Source: Pseudalkalibacillus decolorationis
GTDB taxonomy: Bacteria > Bacillota > Bacilli > Bacillales > Fictibacillaceae
Reading direction: 5' to 3'
Assembly: GCF_024609785.1 (NCBI RefSeq)
Contig: NZ_JANHJQ010000005.1
Coordinates: 1 to 64,000 of the forward strand
Length of the DNA: 64,000 nt
The stretch's first letter is position 1. Every line of letters starts with the position of its first letter. This document shows, in pieces, positions 17,083-26,882 of the stretch. The notes under the pieces were generated by a model. It was given only the letters and a program-made list of their open reading frames with translations, was not told the origin of the DNA and searched no databases. The translations under genes and the position numbers were made by a program.

Positions 17083-17796
17083 TTAACGTATTAAAAAAAC
17101 CGGTTCACCGTTTTTAACAGTATAAGGCACAGAAAATGCGGGAACAAACATTGAGTCTTTCATGAGAATATCACGAATATCGTCTCCTTTTTGATAATCG
17201 TGACTTGTATTTTGCAACGCCTGGTACAGATCCATCGAATAATCTATGTAGACATGATTTTGTTCATCTACAATTAAAGGTAGATTGTTACCAGTGAACG
17301 GACTCTTAACGAACGGTTGTTCTTCATACCCTAGCTTTGTATAGTTGAGTGTGTATCGCTTATTTGCCAGTACATCTTCAAAAGGAACAAAATCGTGCTT
17401 TTCTAAATACAGACGGATTTTCATCCGATAATCCTTTACTTTTTCAACTGTCTCTAGGTCAACAAGCTTAACTTTCGGGTCTTTCTCAACATCGATAAGA
17501 ACATATTGAAAAACACCTCCATTTTGAAAAGAGTTCCCAGGCGGTTCTGGTAAATAACGAGGGATTAATTTTCCGAAATCTATTGGATATTTAATATAAA
17601 TAGAGGTTTTCATGTCTCTGTTCTCAATTGGTAAAACACCTGTATCTTTACGAAAGTTTATGACCGCTTCCTCTACAGATTGAAGTTGGTCTTCATATGG
17701 AATCCGGTTTTTTTCGAGTCGCTCGTCAGGATATAAGCACCCCGTCAACACGACTGTCAATCCGGTTATTAACATGGAGAGTAATAATCGTTTCAT
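17083..17796 (-). CDS. yphF: Predicted lipoprotein, YphF family
   Basis: A 237-residue secreted lipoprotein: a basic start (MKRLLL), hydrophobic core and lipobox LTGC with Cys20. The mature part has no recognised catalytic motif. Position between spoIVA and yphE, and overall size, match B. subtilis yphF. Function unknown; a membrane-surface role is all that can be inferred. Confidence 0.8.
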   Translation of the reverse strand: MKRLLLSMLITGLTVVLTGCLYPDERLEKNRIPYEDQLQSVEEAVINFRKDTGVLPIENRDMKTSIYIKYPIDFGKLIPRYLPEPPGNSFQNGGVFQYVLIDVEKDPKVKLVDLETVEKVKDYRMKIRLYLEKHDFVPFEDVLANKRYTLNYTKLGYEEQPFVKSPFTGNNLPLIVDEQNHVYIDYSMDLYQALQNTSHDYQKGDDIRDILMKDSMFVPAFSVPYTVKNGEPVFLIR

Positions 17797-17817
17797 CGTA
17801 TCACCTATTTTTGAAGT

Positions 17818-18018
17818 CTATTCTGGTACTGGCCCGCTAAATACAACATACATAATTAATAATCCTGCAGTTATCATACATGTATACGCAAATACAGCTA
17901 CAATACGTTTAATGAACCCGTTCAATTTCAAGCGACTGAACGAAATAGCCATTACAGCGATAAACATTAACCCGATCGCTGATAGCGCAATCCACATTTT
18001 AATTAATCCCTCGGACAT
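17818..18018 (-). CDS. yphE: Small membrane protein, YphE/DUF2768 family
   Basis: A 66-residue protein with two hydrophobic segments (about 8-28 and 38-60) separated by a basic loop (RLKLNGFIKR). GAGGAGG lies seven bases before the ATG. It is 21 bases upstream of yphF and probably cotranscribed. Function unknown; family assignment rests on context and topology. Confidence 0.75.
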   Translation of the reverse strand: MSEGLIKMWIALSAIGLMFIAVMAISFSRLKLNGFIKRIVAVFAYTCMITAGLLIMYVVFSGPVPE

Positions 18019-18100
18019 AACGATTCCTCCTCAATATCGGGTTATATTATAGCACACTTCTGCACGATTTCCATATGTACAATTTTTTAAGAATACATAC

Positions 18101-18134
18101 AAAAAGCTGAAGAAAAGGGGCGCCTTTCTTCAGC
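18101..18134 (-). terminator. Terminator downstream of the spoVIF-family gene
   Basis: Stem GCTGAAGAAA / TTTCTTCAGC with a GC-rich inner loop and a run of five T on the minus strand. It separates the gpsA-spoVIF unit from yphE. Confidence 0.8.
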
Positions 18135-18239
18135 ACGACTAAATAACCGTTCCCTACAGCAGCTCAAAAATCTCCATTCCATGTTAGTTTATGCAAGATT
18201 TATAGATACTGTATCGCTCAATCGCCTAAATCCCGTGAA

Positions 18240-18497
18240 TTATTTCTGTTTGAACATTTTCGCGATCGAGGTCATGTCCAGAGGGATGTTTTTATTTATA
18301 ATCTGATTAACGATCTGTTCTTCCTTTTCCTTGGATACCGGAATACCAGCTAGTCGAGATACTTGAGCTATCAACTGACGAATTGTCTTTTCATCTTGTA
18401 AATTGGCATTTTGTACGGAGTCAGCCAATTTAAAGATATCCGTTTTGTTTACACCGGTTTTCTTTTCAATGTCATCCATAAAGTTATTTCTGTCCAT
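18240..18497 (-). CDS. spoVIF: Stage VI sporulation protein F family
   Basis: An 85-residue acidic/basic helical protein with the family pattern NNFMDDIEKKTGV, VNKTDIFKLADSV and a C-terminal MTSIAKMFKQK. SpoVIF in B. subtilis contributes to spore coat assembly and resistance. The ATG at 18497 follows GAGGAGG. It lies just downstream of gpsA. The family call is by pattern; orthology to the B. subtilis gene is not certain. Confidence 0.7.
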   Translation of the reverse strand: MDRNNFMDDIEKKTGVNKTDIFKLADSVQNANLQDEKTIRQLIAQVSRLAGIPVSKEKEEQIVNQIINKNIPLDMTSIAKMFKQK

Positions 18498-18559
18498 CAA
18501 AGTCCTCCTCACACGTAACATTCACCATATACTATGCAAGAGGATTGACTTCGTGTGCT

Positions 18560-19618
18560 TTAATGCTGGTTTTTTTCGTCTAACGCATACCGATCTGAAG
18601 TCAAGGATTGCAGATCTTCTCCTTCATGTGTCTTGCTTCGTTTCATTAAAGAGTCAACAGCTTCTTTTGGTGATTTTGAATGGAAAAGCACCTCATACAG
18701 TTCATTTGCGATTGGCATCTCTACACCTTCTTTTTGGGCAAGCTGATGGGCTGCCTTTGTCGTGCGTACCCCTTCAACAACCATCCCCATATTCTCAAGT
18801 ACTTCTTCTAGGGTATGCCCTTTACCAAGCAGATTACCCGCACGCCAGTTCCGACTATGTACACTCGTACATGTGACAATGAGATCACCGATTCCAGATA
18901 ACCCCGCGAAGGTTAACGGCTTTGCACCCATAAATGTCCCTAGACGGGATATTTCAGCAAGTCCGCGAGTAATAAGAGCCGCCTTTGCATTGTCCCCATA
19001 ACCTAGTCCGTCTGAAAGTCCTGCACCTAGAGCAATGATATTTTTAAGTGCGCCGCCTAATTCCACACCGAGTATATCAGGACTCGTATACACCCTGAAA
19101 TTTGAATTAATGAACAAATCCTGAACGTGCTCAGCAGAGCTTAAGTCTTTCGAGGAGACAGTAACGGTTGTAGGCTGTCGTAAGCTGACCTCTTCCGCAT
19201 GACTCGGTCCTGACAGAACAACAACCGCCTTACGAAGCGATTCGGGTATTACTTCCTCAATAACTTCTGACACTCGTAAAAGTGAATCTGGTTCAATGCC
19301 TTTGCTCGCATGAACAATTGTTACTGGATTCTCCAATTTATCTTTCAAACTTTTTAATATTTCACGCATCGCTTTTGTTGGTGTTACAAGGATAATTGTA
19401 TCAGTGTTCGATACAGCTTCCTTTAGGTCCGATGTCGCAATAATACTTTCTGGCAGTTTAATTTCAGGCAAATATTTGGAGTTTGCATGCTGAAGATTGA
19501 TTTCCTCAACTTGTTCTGTACGTCTTGCCCATAAACGGACGTCAATCTCATTGTCGGCCAAAACGATAGCAAGAGCAGTACCCCAGCTACCAGCACCAAT
19601 TACTGCAACCTTTTTCAT
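18560..19618 (-). CDS. gpsA: Glycerol-3-phosphate dehydrogenase [NAD(P)+] GpsA
   Basis: Reduces dihydroxyacetone phosphate to sn-glycerol 3-phosphate, the backbone for phospholipids. The 352-residue protein has the N-terminal nucleotide-binding loop [10 protein letters not shown] at 7-16 and the catalytic-lysine signature [19 protein letters not shown] near 186-204. It overlaps the plsY stop by one base; PlsY uses its product, a clear pathway pair. Confidence 0.96.
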   Translation of the reverse strand: MKKVAVIGAGSWGTALAIVLADNEIDVRLWARRTEQVEEINLQHANSKYLPEIKLPESIIATSDLKEAVSNTDTIILVTPTKAMREILKSLKDKLENPVTIVHASKGIEPDSLLRVSEVIEEVIPESLRKAVVVLSGPSHAEEVSLRQPTTVTVSSKDLSSAEHVQDLFINSNFRVYTSPDILGVELGGALKNIIALGAGLSDGLGYGDNAKAALITRGLAEISRLGTFMGAKPLTFAGLSGIGDLIVTCTSVHSRNWRAGNLLGKGHTLEEVLENMGMVVEGVRTTKAAHQLAQKEGVEMPIANELYEVLFHSKSPKEAVDSLMKRSKTHEGEDLQSLTSDRYALDEKNQH

Positions 19619-20223
19619 CAGCCTGACACTTCCTTTCGTTGTCCAATTTTATTCTCCGTTCCTGTAAACAATCGGTATATGTTTGTTCGATGTCTCCAAA
19701 TCGACAATAAACTCATAGCCAAAGCAAGCCCTAAATAGGTTAGACCATAACCGCCAAATACAGCTGTCAATATTGGTGCAAGGATCATGAACACGAGTGA
19801 TCCAAGTGATACATACCTCGTTAAAACAATTGTTACAATGGCTGCTATTCCTGAAATTAAGGTAGGAATAAAAACAAGGATTGCAAATACTCCAATTGTT
19901 GTTGCGACACCCTTCCCACCTCTAAAACCGTAATAAATCGGCCAATTGTGACCAACAATCGCAAATAAACCAGCTAGGAAAGCAACCCAGCCCTGAACGC
20001 CAAGCATGTTACTTATCAAAACTGCACCTATACCTTTAGACGCATCTAGCAAAAGGACAGCAACAGCAGGACCCCACCCAAGTAATCGTAACGTGTTCGT
20101 TGCTCCAGCATTTCCGCTACCCTGTGTTCGAATATCGATTTTCTTTATCTTTTTAGCAATAATATAACTAAAGCTGATTGATCCAATCAAATAACCAATA
20201 GCAATGACAAGTAAAACGTTCAT
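19618..20223 (-). CDS. plsY: Glycerol-3-phosphate acyltransferase PlsY
   Basis: Integral membrane enzyme that acylates glycerol 3-phosphate with acyl-phosphate, the first membrane-lipid step in Gram-positives. The 201-residue protein has five hydrophobic helices and the conserved loops GSGNAGATN near 36-44, [18 protein letters not shown] near 91-108, and SLSIW near 179. Confidence 0.95.
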   Translation of the reverse strand: MNVLLVIAIGYLIGSISFSYIIAKKIKKIDIRTQGSGNAGATNTLRLLGWGPAVAVLLLDASKGIGAVLISNMLGVQGWVAFLAGLFAIVGHNWPIYYGFRGGKGVATTIGVFAILVFIPTLISGIAAIVTIVLTRYVSLGSLVFMILAPILTAVFGGYGLTYLGLALAMSLLSIWRHRTNIYRLFTGTENKIGQRKEVSG

Positions 20224-20232
20224 AACTTCCCC

Positions 20233-21546
20233 CTAGTCATTTTTTCTTCGTGCAATGATACGTATCGGTGTTCCAGTAAAACCAAACGCTTCACGTATCC
20301 GGTTTTCAATAAACCGTTTATAGGAAAAATGCAGGAGCTCTGGGTCATTTACAAACAATACAAAGGCAGGCGGCTTGGCTGCGACCTGGGTCACATAATT
20401 AATTTTTAACCGTTTCCCTTTATCAGTAGGAGTCGGGTTCATCATAACCGCATCCATAATTACGTCATTTAAGACATTTGTTTTCACGCGCATACTATGA
20501 TTTTCAGCAACAGCGTCAATAACAGGAGTTAACGTGTGTAAACGCTGCTTCGTTTTAGCAGAGACGAAGACGATTGGAGCATAATCAAGGAACAAGAAAT
20601 GATCTCGAATTTTTTGTTCAAATTCAGACAATGTTTTATCGTCTTTCTCAATTGCATCCCATTTGTTTACAACCATAATGACTGCTCGTCCGGCTTCATG
20701 AGCGTAACCGGCTATTTTTTTATCCTGTTCGATAATGCCTTCTTCAGCATTTAATACAACAAGCACGACATCAGAGCGGTCAATCGCTTTAAGAGCACGT
20801 AAAACACTGTATTTTTCTGTAGTCTCGTACACTTTTCCTTTTTTACGCATACCAGCTGTATCGATGATGACGTAATCCTGACCATCTCTTGTAAACGATG
20901 CATCAATCGCATCTCTAGTAGTCCCAGCAATATCACTGACAATTGCACGGTCTTTACCTAAAATTGAATTGACGAGCGAAGACTTTCCGACGTTCGGGCG
21001 TCCAATCAACGAGAACTTTATAGTTGTGTCGTCATAATCCTCTTCTGTCTCTTTAGGAAAATGCTTAATTACTGCATCTAGTAAGTCCCCAAGTCCAAGT
21101 CCGTGTGAACCTGAGATACCAATTGGCTCTCCAAAACCAAGAGAATAGAACTCATACACATCATTCATACGTTCTGGGTTATCGATTTTATTAACAGCAA
21201 GGACAATTGGCTTTTTTGAACGAAACAAAATTTGAGCAACTTCTTCATCAGCTGCCGTAATTCCTTCTCGTCCATTCACCATAAATACGATGACATCCGC
21301 CTCATCAATCGCAATTTCTGCCTGCTCTCTCATCTGTTTTAACAGTGGCTCATCACCGAGATCAATACCCCCAGTGTCGATTACATTAAATTCCCTGTTT
21401 AACCATTCGGCTGAACTATAAATCCGATCTCTTGTTACACCTGGTTTATCTTCCACGATAGCCAGTCTGTCACCAATAACCCGGTTAAAAATGGTAGACT
21501 TTCCTACGTTCGGTCTTCCTACAACCGCTACAACCGGTTTCTGCAT
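20233..21546 (-). CDS. der: Ribosome assembly GTPase Der (EngA)
   Basis: Essential GTPase with two tandem G domains and a C-terminal KH-like domain, acting in 50S subunit maturation. The 437-residue protein shows GRPNVGKST at 10-18 and GRPNVGKSS near 183, DTPG-type DTGG and DTAG motifs, and NKID and NKWD specificity motifs. Position next to plsY-gpsA matches B. subtilis. Confidence 0.97.
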   Translation of the reverse strand: MQKPVVAVVGRPNVGKSTIFNRVIGDRLAIVEDKPGVTRDRIYSSAEWLNREFNVIDTGGIDLGDEPLLKQMREQAEIAIDEADVIVFMVNGREGITAADEEVAQILFRSKKPIVLAVNKIDNPERMNDVYEFYSLGFGEPIGISGSHGLGLGDLLDAVIKHFPKETEEDYDDTTIKFSLIGRPNVGKSSLVNSILGKDRAIVSDIAGTTRDAIDASFTRDGQDYVIIDTAGMRKKGKVYETTEKYSVLRALKAIDRSDVVLVVLNAEEGIIEQDKKIAGYAHEAGRAVIMVVNKWDAIEKDDKTLSEFEQKIRDHFLFLDYAPIVFVSAKTKQRLHTLTPVIDAVAENHSMRVKTNVLNDVIMDAVMMNPTPTDKGKRLKINYVTQVAAKPPAFVLFVNDPELLHFSYKRFIENRIREAFGFTGTPIRIIARRKND

Positions 21547-21704
21547 ATCATCACGTCCCTTTTTATACGCAAACCATCCTACTGCATAATTATGTATATC
21601 TAATCTGCCAGAGTTTGCAGTGTTTACCGTAAGTGCTCATTTATTTTAGCAAAAAACAGGTGGTCTCACAACAACACAATATAAATGTACATACTCTTTA
21701 AAGG

Positions 21705-22313
21705 TTATTGTGCCTTTCCCTTCAGATGGCTAATCGGTCGATCTATCCGTTGTTTTGCGATAGATAACATCGTTTCAATTCCCCACCAAATCAATATACT
21801 CATACAAGAGATCGCAATGATATCAAGTACATCTATAGATCCAATTATGTATCCAGGTGCGAACCCATTCATAAAAATGGAGTAACCCAGTTCTCCATGA
21901 AACACTCCAGATAAAACAATTGATAGCCTGAGATCTAATGGTTTACTAATTGTAAGAACAAGTGCAGCTATCGGGATAGAGATAAGGTATACGCGATCAA
22001 TGAGAATCCAAATTGGATCGTAGATAATGAGTAAATGAATACCGATATAAACAAATGATACGAGAAAGCTGAAAAATATCGAGGTTCCAATCGTAAGAAT
22101 CTTGTATTTACCAATAAAGAGATAACTGATTAGCCCAACCAGTAAAAAAGCTGCATTCATGGCATGTGCCTCAATATGCAAAGTTGTAGTTGAAAGGATA
22201 ATTACTAAAAGCAGTAGGAGTGACAGCCAAAACCGCTCTGCTGATTTCTTCATAATAAATGTCGTAATCACCCAGCCAATCCATAAAAACCAATAAAAAT
22301 AAGATCCATCCAT
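21705..22313 (-). CDS. yphA: Polytopic membrane protein, YphA-like
   Basis: A 202-residue protein with about seven hydrophobic segments, a short basic tail (KQRIDRPISHLKGKAQ) and no recognised catalytic motif. Position beside der and size match B. subtilis yphA, whose function is unknown. No seaA (yphB) is present between it and der. Confidence 0.65.
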   Translation of the reverse strand: MDGSYFYWFLWIGWVITTFIMKKSAERFWLSLLLLLVIILSTTTLHIEAHAMNAAFLLVGLISYLFIGKYKILTIGTSIFFSFLVSFVYIGIHLLIIYDPIWILIDRVYLISIPIAALVLTISKPLDLRLSIVLSGVFHGELGYSIFMNGFAPGYIIGSIDVLDIIAISCMSILIWWGIETMLSIAKQRIDRPISHLKGKAQ

Positions 22314-22370
22314 TTTAAACTCCCACCTCTACAATGCTTACTAGTGCATGTTCAAAACAACACCTACTAG

Positions 22371-22520
22371 TACGTGTTCAAAAAGGAGGATAAAAAGAGC
22401 AGAGAAGTTCGAGGCGCGAAAAGTCTTGAGGACCGGAAGCGTATGCTATTAATACGTGAGGACCAAAGAGACCGAGCAACGAAGAAATTCGATAGCTATT
22501 TTTACCGGACTTTTTGAACA
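22371..22520. repeat. Family C MITE-like element (full-length copy 2)
   Basis: Same ends (GTGTTCAAAAAGG, CTTTTTGAACAAC) and interior as the copy at 11719, with about ten scattered differences. A stub of another end (CATGTTCAAAACAAC) precedes it at 22352. It fills most of the 302-base yphA-ypzI spacer. Confidence 0.8.
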
Positions 22521-22615
22521 ACTTCTATTAGCAGTATAGATTTGTTTATGGGAATTTAAACATACGTATAAAGCCACTCTATACTTGTTAAACTAAATGT
22601 AAAGAGGTGAGCATT

Positions 22616-22744
22616 GTGGGAAAAGATCGCCAGGAAAAAAAGCTTAAACAAACAAAAAGAGTTGAATCAGACAGAGACCAGCATTATCCGGGTTCTACAC
22701 GGCTCGATACACCGGAAGAAGCTCGTAAAGAAAACCGAAGATAA
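22616..22744 (+). CDS. ypzI: Small YpzI-family protein
   Basis: A 42-residue, very hydrophilic protein (MGKDRQEKKLKQ start, RKENRR end) on the plus strand, against the direction of its neighbours. GAGGTG lies six bases before the GTG start. The sequence pattern and position near yphA match the short YpzI family of Bacillaceae. Function unknown; its charge and size resemble other small sporulation-associated proteins, but this is inference. Confidence 0.7.
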   Translation: MGKDRQEKKLKQTKRVESDRDQHYPGSTRLDTPEEARKENRR

Positions 22745-22772
22745 ATATTCGGGAATATTCATAAAGAGTGTA

Positions 22773-22889
22773 TAAGAAAAGCGCAAGCGCCCTGCTTAGC
22801 CACGAAGGTCACTGGAAGACCGACGAGGAGGCTGTTGCCGCCGCAGGAGGCCTGAAGTGATCCAAGTGGTTGGGCGCTGAAGCTGGACA
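22773..22889. repeat. Family A1 repeat (copy 1)
   Basis: About 117 bp from AAGAAAAGCGCAAGCGCCC to GGGCGCTGAAGCTGGACA. Nested pairs GCGCCC/GGGCGC, CCAC/GTGG and GGTCACT/AGTGATCC allow one long hairpin. The copy at 58695 is nearly identical, including the following CATGCCGCAAACTTTTATACTTTCTT. Confidence 0.85.
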
Positions 22890-22932
22890 TTTCATCCATG
22901 CCGCAAACTTTTATACTTTCTTTACTCACTAG

Positions 22933-22960
22933 AAAAGGCGAACGCATTTTACGTTCGCCT
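22933..22960 (-). terminator. Terminator downstream of the S1-domain gene
   Basis: Perfect AGGCGAACG / CGTTCGCCT stem followed by TTTTC on the minus strand. Confidence 0.85.
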
Positions 22961-22980
22961 GACAAATCAAAGAAGGATGC

Positions 22981-24132
22981 TTACTTATATTTTTTAAGCT
23001 GATCTCCTATCATATCTCCAAGAGAAAAGCCACTGTTTCCATCTGTGTCTTTGCTATATTCCGGATCAATTTTAGATGGACGATTCTCTTCTTCAAGAGT
23101 AGCTCTAATACTTAAAGAAATACGTTTTTCAGAAGGGTTGATCTCAAGGACCTTCACATTAACCACGTCACCTTGAGACAAGACCTCACTAGGAGTACCA
23201 ATATGGCGATTAGCGATTTCTGAAATATGAACGAGACCTTCAACTCCTGCAGCAACTTCTACGAAAGCTCCGAAAGAAACGAGACGTTTTACTGTTCCTT
23301 CAACTACCTGTCCCTTTTTCAAGGATTCACCAACGTTATCCCAAGGACCCGGTAATGTTTCCTTAATAGAAAGCGAAATTCGTTCGTTATCACGGTCAAC
23401 AGAAAGTACTTTTACCTTTACATTATCCCCTTCATTCACAACTTCAGAAGGTGTCTCCACACGATGATGTGCTAGTTGCGAAATATGAACAAGACCATCA
23501 ATTCCACCGATATCAACAAATGCACCGAAGTCAGTTAAGCGTTGCACAGTTCCTTCTAATATTTGACCAGATTCCAACGAATGAAGTACTTCTTGCTTTT
23601 TGGAATCCTCCTCTTCTTCTAGGACTGCACGATGAGAGAGGATTAACTTGTTATTTTCTTCGTCAAGTTCAACAATTTTCACATCTAGTGTTTGACCTTT
23701 GTACGATGAAAAGTCTTCGACAAAGTGACGTTCAACAAGTGAAGCAGGAATAAAGCCCCTTACGCCAAGATCAACTACAAGACCGCCTTTTACAACGTCT
23801 GCAATTTCAACTTCAAACGTTTTGTTTGCTTCTTTTGTTTCTTTAAGCTCAGACCATGCTTTTTCAGCAGTTACAGCTCGTTTTGACAATACTAATTCGT
23901 CTTCTGTAAGTTTAATAACCTTTAAGGTTAATGTATCTCCTTCAGACAAAATATCACTTACTTTTTCCACATGTAAGCTGGACAGCTCACTGATGGGCAG
24001 GATGCCATCCATTTTATATCCTGCATCGATTAAGGCGTGCTTCTCCTCGACCTTTGTAACAGTACCATCTACTGCATCACCTGTTTCCAAAGGTTTAATC
24101 TCAGATAACTCTTGGTTCATTTCATCAGCCAT
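22981..24132 (-). CDS. ypfD: S1 RNA-binding domain protein (YpfD, ribosomal S1 homologue)
   Basis: A 383-residue protein with four consecutive S1 (OB-fold) domains, starting near residues 15, 100, 188 and 272; repeats three and four show GTVxRLxxFGAFV and GVEGLVHISE motifs. Low-GC Gram-positive homologues are not stable ribosomal proteins but may help translation initiation. Located after cmk, the widespread cmk-rpsA arrangement. Confidence 0.92.
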   Translation of the reverse strand: MADEMNQELSEIKPLETGDAVDGTVTKVEEKHALIDAGYKMDGILPISELSSLHVEKVSDILSEGDTLTLKVIKLTEDELVLSKRAVTAEKAWSELKETKEANKTFEVEIADVVKGGLVVDLGVRGFIPASLVERHFVEDFSSYKGQTLDVKIVELDEENNKLILSHRAVLEEEEDSKKQEVLHSLESGQILEGTVQRLTDFGAFVDIGGIDGLVHISQLAHHRVETPSEVVNEGDNVKVKVLSVDRDNERISLSIKETLPGPWDNVGESLKKGQVVEGTVKRLVSFGAFVEVAAGVEGLVHISEIANRHIGTPSEVLSQGDVVNVKVLEINPSEKRISLSIRATLEEENRPSKIDPEYSKDTDGNSGFSLGDMIGDQLKKYK

Positions 24133-24272
24133 TGGCTTTACCTCCTTAAGTCTCTATGCAAAGAAAATATGTGGACCCTCCACTATTGTGGAAGAGTATG
24201 TAACAATATTCAAATTCCTTTCCTCTAACTTCTTATAAATACAGGTATTTGTCAAGTAACTTGGCCTCGTTT

Positions 24273-24863
24273 TTACGACTTATTCGCATCGTAGAGCTTT
24301 TGAATTTCTTCCATGATTTTAAGGGTTGCCTCCCTAGCAGAAGCTTTACGTTCCTTAAATTCTGTCAGATCAATTGCTTCTCCATATACAATCTTAATCT
24401 CATTGAACACTTTAAATGGTCCAATGATCGCGCATGGTACTACTTTTGCATCTGTTTTTAACGCAAAAAAGCCGGCACCTGCAAGCCCCTCACCTACTAC
24501 TCCGGTTTTGTTCCTCGATCCCTCAGGGAATAGACCTACTACTTCACCGTCTCTAAGAAGCTGAAGTCCATTTCTAAGTGCTTGTTTATCACTCATTCCT
24601 CTACGGACCGGAAAGGCATGGACTCTTGGCAATACATATTTAAGAACAGGCATATCAAACAATTCAGATTTAGCCATAAAATGTACATTACGGTTATTTG
24701 CAGTTGATCCAACGAGCGGCGGGTCTAAATTACTAATGTGATTGGCGCAAATGAGAACACCGCTATCTTTTGGAACATTATCTTTACCGATTACCTTTAT
24801 GCGGTAACCTACAGCAAAAATGCCGCTGAACAACGAACGACCAAACGCATAAAGATTCACCAA
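24273..24863 (-). CDS. plsC: 1-acyl-sn-glycerol-3-phosphate acyltransferase (PlsC family)
   Basis: Acylates lysophosphatidate to phosphatidate at the membrane. The 196-residue protein has the catalytic HX4D motif NHISNLD (His42, Asp47) and the phosphate-binding FPEGSRNKTG near 114-123. It starts three bases after the cmk stop, so it is translationally linked to cmk; this cmk-plsC-S1 order is common in Bacillaceae though not in B. subtilis 168. Confidence 0.92.
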   Translation of the reverse strand: MVNLYAFGRSLFSGIFAVGYRIKVIGKDNVPKDSGVLICANHISNLDPPLVGSTANNRNVHFMAKSELFDMPVLKYVLPRVHAFPVRRGMSDKQALRNGLQLLRDGEVVGLFPEGSRNKTGVVGEGLAGAGFFALKTDAKVVPCAIIGPFKVFNEIKIVYGEAIDLTEFKERKASAREATLKIMEEIQKLYDANKS

Positions 24864-24866
24864 TCA

Positions 24867-25544
24867 TCAAACCCTTTCTTTGTGGTGTACAATTTCCATG
24901 ATTGCAGTAACAACCTCTGAAATTGACATTGCAGTCGTATCGAGCTCGATTGCATCTTCAGCCTTTCTCAGCGGAGATACCTCACGATTCGAATCAAGTA
25001 GGTCACGTTGTTCAATTTCCTTTTTTATTTGATCCAAGTTAGAAGGAATGCCTTTTGTAACGTTTTCTTCGTGCCGTCTTTTCGCACGTTCCTCGACAGA
25101 GGCAACCATAAAGATCTTAACCTGTGCATTGGGAAGGACATGTGTGCCGATATCCCGTCCATCCATAACAACTGGTTGTTCTCGACTTAATTCTCTTTGT
25201 CTTTCAACCAATTCAAACCTTACTTCTAAGTGACGAGCGACTTCTGATACATTATTTGTCACCTTCGCTAAACGAATGGCTTCTGTAACATCTCTTCCAT
25301 CTAATAAAACCTTTTGTTCACACTCGACTTTACAAAGTTCTATCTTTGTATGTTGGATCATCTCTTCAAGCTTACTACCGCTCGTAATATCTATATTTTG
25401 TTCAAGTGCTTTAAAAGTGATTGCACGGTACATAGCCCCTGTATCTATATATACATACGATAATCGATCCGCTACCATTTTAGCGACTGTACTCTTTCCA
25501 GCTCCAGCCGGACCATCAATTGCAATTGTCATCAACTTACCCAT
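24867..25544 (-). CDS. cmk: Cytidylate kinase Cmk
   Basis: Phosphorylates CMP and dCMP for nucleic acid and phospholipid precursors. The 225-residue protein has the P-loop GPAGAGKST near 11-19, DTGAMYRA near 34-41 and the MDGRDIGT substrate motif near 127-134. Confidence 0.96.
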   Translation of the reverse strand: MGKLMTIAIDGPAGAGKSTVAKMVADRLSYVYIDTGAMYRAITFKALEQNIDITSGSKLEEMIQHTKIELCKVECEQKVLLDGRDVTEAIRLAKVTNNVSEVARHLEVRFELVERQRELSREQPVVMDGRDIGTHVLPNAQVKIFMVASVEERAKRRHEENVTKGIPSNLDQIKKEIEQRDLLDSNREVSPLRKAEDAIELDTTAMSISEVVTAIMEIVHHKERV

Positions 25545-25597
25545 AATTCCTCCTGAATCGTTCTACATTCTTGACGCTCTTATACTTTTTTATCGTA

Positions 25598-25634
25598 TAA
25601 AGAAAACTTGGCCCCTATTTAAAGGACCAAGCAT
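25598..25634 (-). terminator. Terminator downstream of ypfB, family B-like
   Basis: CTTGGTCC and GGCCAAG arms around an AT-rich loop, followed by TTTTC. The AAAACTTGG/CCAAG core is the same as in the family B repeats, so this terminator may itself be a family B derivative. Confidence 0.65.
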
Positions 25635-25635
25635 T

Positions 25636-25848
25636 CTATTTTTTTCCCATTTCATCATACCACAGTAGGTTTGACCGGTCTATCGTTTCTACTGTGTCTC
25701 CTCTTTCCTCAGACATGATTCCTTCATATTCGTAAACTCGATTTAAATAGAAAGCCCAATCCTTGTGGGTGATTACCCATTGAGCAACTAATAGGAATAC
25801 ACCCTGAACAATAACTACCTTTATCCATATCCGCTCAACCTTCTTCAT
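25636..25848 (-). CDS. ypfB: Small membrane protein, YpfB/DUF5359-like
   Basis: A 70-residue protein with one N-terminal hydrophobic segment (about 8-25) and an acidic soluble tail (EYEGIMSEERGDTVE). AAGGTGG lies seven bases before the ATG. It sits between the PilZ gene and cmk, the position of ypfB in B. subtilis. Function unknown. Confidence 0.7.
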   Translation of the reverse strand: MKKVERIWIKVVIVQGVFLLVAQWVITHKDWAFYLNRVYEYEGIMSEERGDTVETIDRSNLLWYDEMGKK

Positions 25849-25884
25849 AAATATGCCACCTTTTTACATGATCACTTATATTGC

Positions 25885-25920
25885 GTGTTCAAAAAGGAGG
25901 ACAGACTTTTTGAACAACCT
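25885..25920. repeat. Family C minimal element (inverted ends only)
   Basis: GTGTTCAAAAAGGAGG joined directly to ACTTTTTGAACAACCT through ACAG: the two family C ends without the roughly 115-base interior. It could still form a 10-bp hairpin. Confidence 0.7.
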
Positions 25921-25965
25921 CTTATTAGCTTGACCAAAAAAAAAGGCGGATATAAGTAAATCTCT

Positions 25966-26622
25966 CTATAATAAGCCTTTCTTTTTGAGTAACAACTGTT
26001 CTTCAAAACAAAATCGTAAAATAGATCGTCTATCTTCCTCTGTTACATCAATAAAGTGTAAAGTTGCTTTGTTTCTTTCCCCGTTATTCCCTTCCAGAAT
26101 TCGAATGACTTTTGCTTTTTGTCGCAAATATTGGTATTCGGTTTTTATAGGAAGTACAATCCAGCATTCAACATCGGAATTTTCTTGTAATGGATGATTT
26201 TCTGGTAAAATGATTGCACACCCGCCAGCACTAATATCAGAGGTTAATGCTTTGAAAGGTTGAAACTTGTCGGATACAGAATGTACAGCAACATCAATTG
26301 AAGAATCGACCCGTACATAAGCCCTTCTTTGAATTTTTTCAATTTGATCACTCTGTGGTAAGCTTATTTTTAATAATGGTATATGTTCCTTTAATCGGTC
26401 GATTAATTCTGTCCGAAATGCATAAGTCTCTTTCTCTTTAGTTGTATATTGTGCTTCAAAAAACGTCCCTACCTTAAAAAATTCTGTTTTATTCGTATGT
26501 AAGTTGGTTGGATAGGTTATGTAAATATGATCATTTGTTACCTGTTCGACTTTACATTTATATTGGGTCAGCTCTTTTCCTTGTTGGATATCTAAAAAGA
26601 GTGTTTCACCGATTGAAAGCAT
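25966..26622 (-). CDS. ypfA: PilZ-domain cyclic-di-GMP receptor YpfA (flagellar brake MotI/DgrA)
   Basis: A 218-residue protein with an N-terminal YcgR-type domain and C-terminal PilZ domain. The c-di-GMP-binding residues are visible: RRAYVR at 99-104 and DISAGG at 129-134. In B. subtilis the orthologue binds MotA when c-di-GMP is high and stops flagellar rotation, which fits the presence of cheR here. Confidence 0.9.
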   Translation of the reverse strand: MLSIGETLFLDIQQGKELTQYKCKVEQVTNDHIYITYPTNLHTNKTEFFKVGTFFEAQYTTKEKETYAFRTELIDRLKEHIPLLKISLPQSDQIEKIQRRAYVRVDSSIDVAVHSVSDKFQPFKALTSDISAGGCAIILPENHPLQENSDVECWIVLPIKTEYQYLRQKAKVIRILEGNNGERNKATLHFIDVTEEDRRSILRFCFEEQLLLKKKGLL

Positions 26623-26670
26623 TTCCTTGACACCACCTTCAATATTCTAGGTATATTATCTCATTGAAAT

Positions 26671-26792
26671 ATGAAAAGCGGAAGTGCCCTGTTCAGGTGT
26701 GACAAGCGCTGGAGATTCTGTAACATAACACGCTTTTTGTGTTTGTGGAAGAATCGAAGCGACCTCGAACACCTGGGCGCTGCAGCTAGACA
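26671..26792. repeat. Family A2 repeat, short form
   Basis: About 122 bp, GAAAAGCGGAAGTGCCC to GGGCGCTGCAGCTAGACA, with the same interior as the units at 6195 and 6321. It is followed by GCAGCAAATTTTTATACTTTCTT and the ypeB terminator. Confidence 0.8.
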
Positions 26793-26832
26793 TCGCTTCT
26801 ATGCAGCAAATTTTTATACTTTCTTTACTCAT

Positions 26833-26863
26833 AAAAAAAGGAAAAGCGAAATTCGCTCTTCCT
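26833..26863 (-). terminator. Terminator downstream of ypeB
   Basis: AGGAAGAGCGAA / TTCGCTTTTCCT stem with seven T on the minus strand. Confidence 0.85.
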
Positions 26864-26882
26864 TCTTCTTAATCCTGATTTT

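Noticed and set aside
18403-18876. Plus-strand 157-codon frame
   Set aside because: Antisense to the well-supported spoVIF-family gene and gpsA.
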